A DNA stretch of 6,302 bases from Anaerolineales bacterium (GTDB taxonomy: Bacteria > Chloroflexota > Anaerolineae > Promineifilales > Promineifilaceae). Of this stretch, positions 5,476-6,302 are shown in pieces (position 1 is the first letter of the stretch; every line of letters begins with the position of its first letter). The position numbers and the translations under genes were made by a program. The notes beneath the pieces were generated by a model. The model was not told the DNA's origin. It did no database searches and was given only the letters and a program-made list of their open reading frames with translations. The DNA lies in the NCBI GenBank assembly GCA_020432595.1, contig JAGQGA010000333.1, positions 1 through 6,302 on the forward strand, read 5' to 3'.

Positions 5476-5485
5476 AACGGCCGTT
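5476..5485. repeat. AACGGCCGTT palindrome, copy 6 (in Type ISP gene)
   Basis: The perfect 10-base palindrome encodes Thr-Ala-Val on the - strand. The 50 bases to the left hold 17 G and 10 C, and the 50 bases to the right 8 G and 18 C. The direction of the flip on the + strand is the same as in the + strand genes. Confidence 0.85.
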
Positions 5486-5901
5486 ATTCGCCCCAACAAC
5501 GCAATCACCTCCTCCTTGTAATCGGCAAAGCGGTAGCTGTTGAACTGCTCGCGGATGGTGGGGTCTTTGGGGGTGCGCTCCTTGTAGCGGTCTAGCACCC
5601 ATTCCAGGGCGGAGCGGTTGCCCAGTTGGTATTGCCACGCCAGGGCGGGGATGCCGCTGAGGGTGGTCAGGGTGTCGAGTTCGATGGTGCCGTTGGCTTT
5701 GTCGGCCTTGAGCTTGGCTTTGTAGGCTGTGCGCGTGCCGGCCGGGTCGGCTTCGTGGCGCAGCAGGGGGTGGGGTTCGATGGTTTCGTAATGCAGGTGC
5801 AGCGCCATGAGTGCCTTGCCCCACGCCGCCCACTGCCAAAAGTCGGGGTAAAACGGGATGCGGGGGAAGTCGCGCTTGAGGTTGAGCCTATATTTTTCTC
5901 G

Positions 5902-5904
5902 TTA
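5902..5904 (-). other. In-frame TAA interrupting the Type ISP gene
   Basis: TAA on the - strand lies between HHPA and REKY, where the family has Tyr. The reading frame is unchanged on both sides, so this is a point nonsense change and not a frameshift. Confidence 0.85.
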
Positions 5905-5950
5905 TGCGGGGTGGTGGAGGACGGCGTAGACGTAGTGGAAGATGTCGTGT

Positions 5951-6014
5951 TTGGAGATTGGGGATTGGGGATTGGAGATTGGGAGATTGGGAGATTGGGG
6001 GATTGGGAGATTGG
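5951..6014. repeat. GATTGGG-type short tandem repeat inside Type ISP gene
   Basis: Sixty-four bases consist of degenerate 7-9 base units, GATTGGG with one to three extra G or GA. On the - strand they encode a Leu/Pro/Ile/Ser/Asn/Gln-rich stretch (NLPIPQSPNLPIS and onward) between the FRHHY and KHDIFHY family words. The tract therefore looks like an in-frame insertion. The + strand carries at least six runs of three or more G with short spacers and could form a G-quadruplex. Similar heptanucleotide short tandem repeats are known in cyanobacteria as STRRs. Confidence 0.85.
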
Positions 6015-6302
6015 CGTAGTGGTGGCGGAACTGCGCCAGCGCCCAGTCGGTGATGTTGTCTATCCGATTCCCTGACTGATCACGTCTGTAAAGCGTAAAA
6101 CACTGCGTTTTTTCAAGCATGTCATATGCTGGCACTAGCCTGGTGGCAAGACATTGAAATGGTTTTGACAGAGGTGATCCGGATATGGAAATGGCAACAT
6201 TGTCAGGCAAATACATTTCATCTGTTATTCCGCGAACATCTACAAACAAAGACGAATCGTACATAACGAAATGACAATAAGGACGATAAAGGGTGTCTAC
6301 GA

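Larger units (their letters stand above)
5371..6302 (-). pseudogene. Type ISP restriction-modification enzyme, C-terminal part, broken by an in-frame TAA (5' end outside window)
   Basis: This is the C-terminal third or so of a Type ISP (LlaBIII-like) single-polypeptide restriction-modification enzyme, the part carrying the target-recognition domain. The full enzymes carry nuclease, helicase, methyltransferase and specificity domains in well over 1000 residues; only about 310 codons are visible. The frame is open from the window edge on the - strand (DTLYRPYCHF and onward). Family-typical words follow in order: SKPFQCLATRLVPAYD, QCFTLYRRD, DNITDWALAQFRHHY, DIFHYVYAVLHHPA, then a TAA at 5902-5904. 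The same frame continues directly with REKYRLNLKRDFPRIPFY, DFWQWAAWGKALMALHLHYE and YKERTPKDPTIREQFNSYRF to a TGA at 5371-5373. Relatives read HHPAYREKY, so the TAA replaces a Tyr codon by one base. Two in-frame repeat tracts (5951-6014 and 5419-5450) also look foreign to the family. Decay of a selfish or defence gene is the simplest reading; a sequencing error is the alternative. Confidence 0.85.

Noticed and set aside
5951..6014. CRISPR array
   Set aside because: Units are 7-9 bases, degenerate and without unique spacers, so this is a short tandem repeat.
5626..6075. Open frame of 149 codons on the + strand opposite the Type ISP gene
   Set aside because: The - strand reading matches Type ISP family words on both sides of this interval. 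The + strand frame is Gly/Val-rich translation of its complement and of the GATTGGG repeat.

Overview
The window looks like a chromosomal stretch from a Chloroflexota-type bacterium (Anaerolineae or a related filamentous lineage). This assignment is an inference from the style of the Tad proteins, the mid-range GC content, the gene mix and the G/T-rich codon use; no marker gene here fixes the taxon. Seven genes run on the + strand and one broken gene runs on the - strand.

Layout. (1) 1-2551: the end of a Tad/Flp pilus assembly operon: the C-terminal part of the TadA/CpaF ATPase, then the two inner-membrane platform proteins TadB and TadC. A degenerate inverted repeat fills the tadB-tadC gap. 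(2) 2578-4378: comF (zinc ribbons plus phosphoribosyltransferase-like domain), a long-form hibernation factor hpf, and a low-molecular-weight protein tyrosine phosphatase. They are separated by only 12-26 bases, so this is probably co-transcribed with the tad genes. (3) 4378-4525: an intergenic leader with a nested hairpin followed by a strong intrinsic terminator that ends 5 bases before the Shine-Dalgarno sequence of the next gene. (4) 4526-5281: a Nif3/DUF34 (YbgI-like) metal-binding protein. (5) 5282-6302: a convergent spacer, then on the - strand the C-terminal third or so of a Type ISP restriction-modification enzyme. It is interrupted by one in-frame TAA and carries two in-frame repeat tracts; its 5' part lies beyond the window.

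How the genes fit together. TadA powers and TadB/TadC anchor a Tad pilus. ComF next to Tad pilus genes suggests a link to DNA uptake or surface attachment (inference). ComF followed by a hibernation factor recalls the comF-hpf neighbourhood known in Firmicutes. Phosphatase and Nif3 are housekeeping or signalling genes with no obvious pathway tie.

The most striking signal is not a gene. The 10-base palindrome AACGGCCGTT occurs six times in 6.3 kb, always inside coding sequence. At every occurrence the + strand switches from G-rich on the left to C-rich on the right. By hand count over 50-base flanks (the close comF pair treated as one site), left flanks total 112 G and 43 C, and right flanks 42 G and 84 C. 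The arrangement is symmetric under reverse complement, so it resembles a HIP1-like genomic element with an associated strand-asymmetric mutational or recombinational process.
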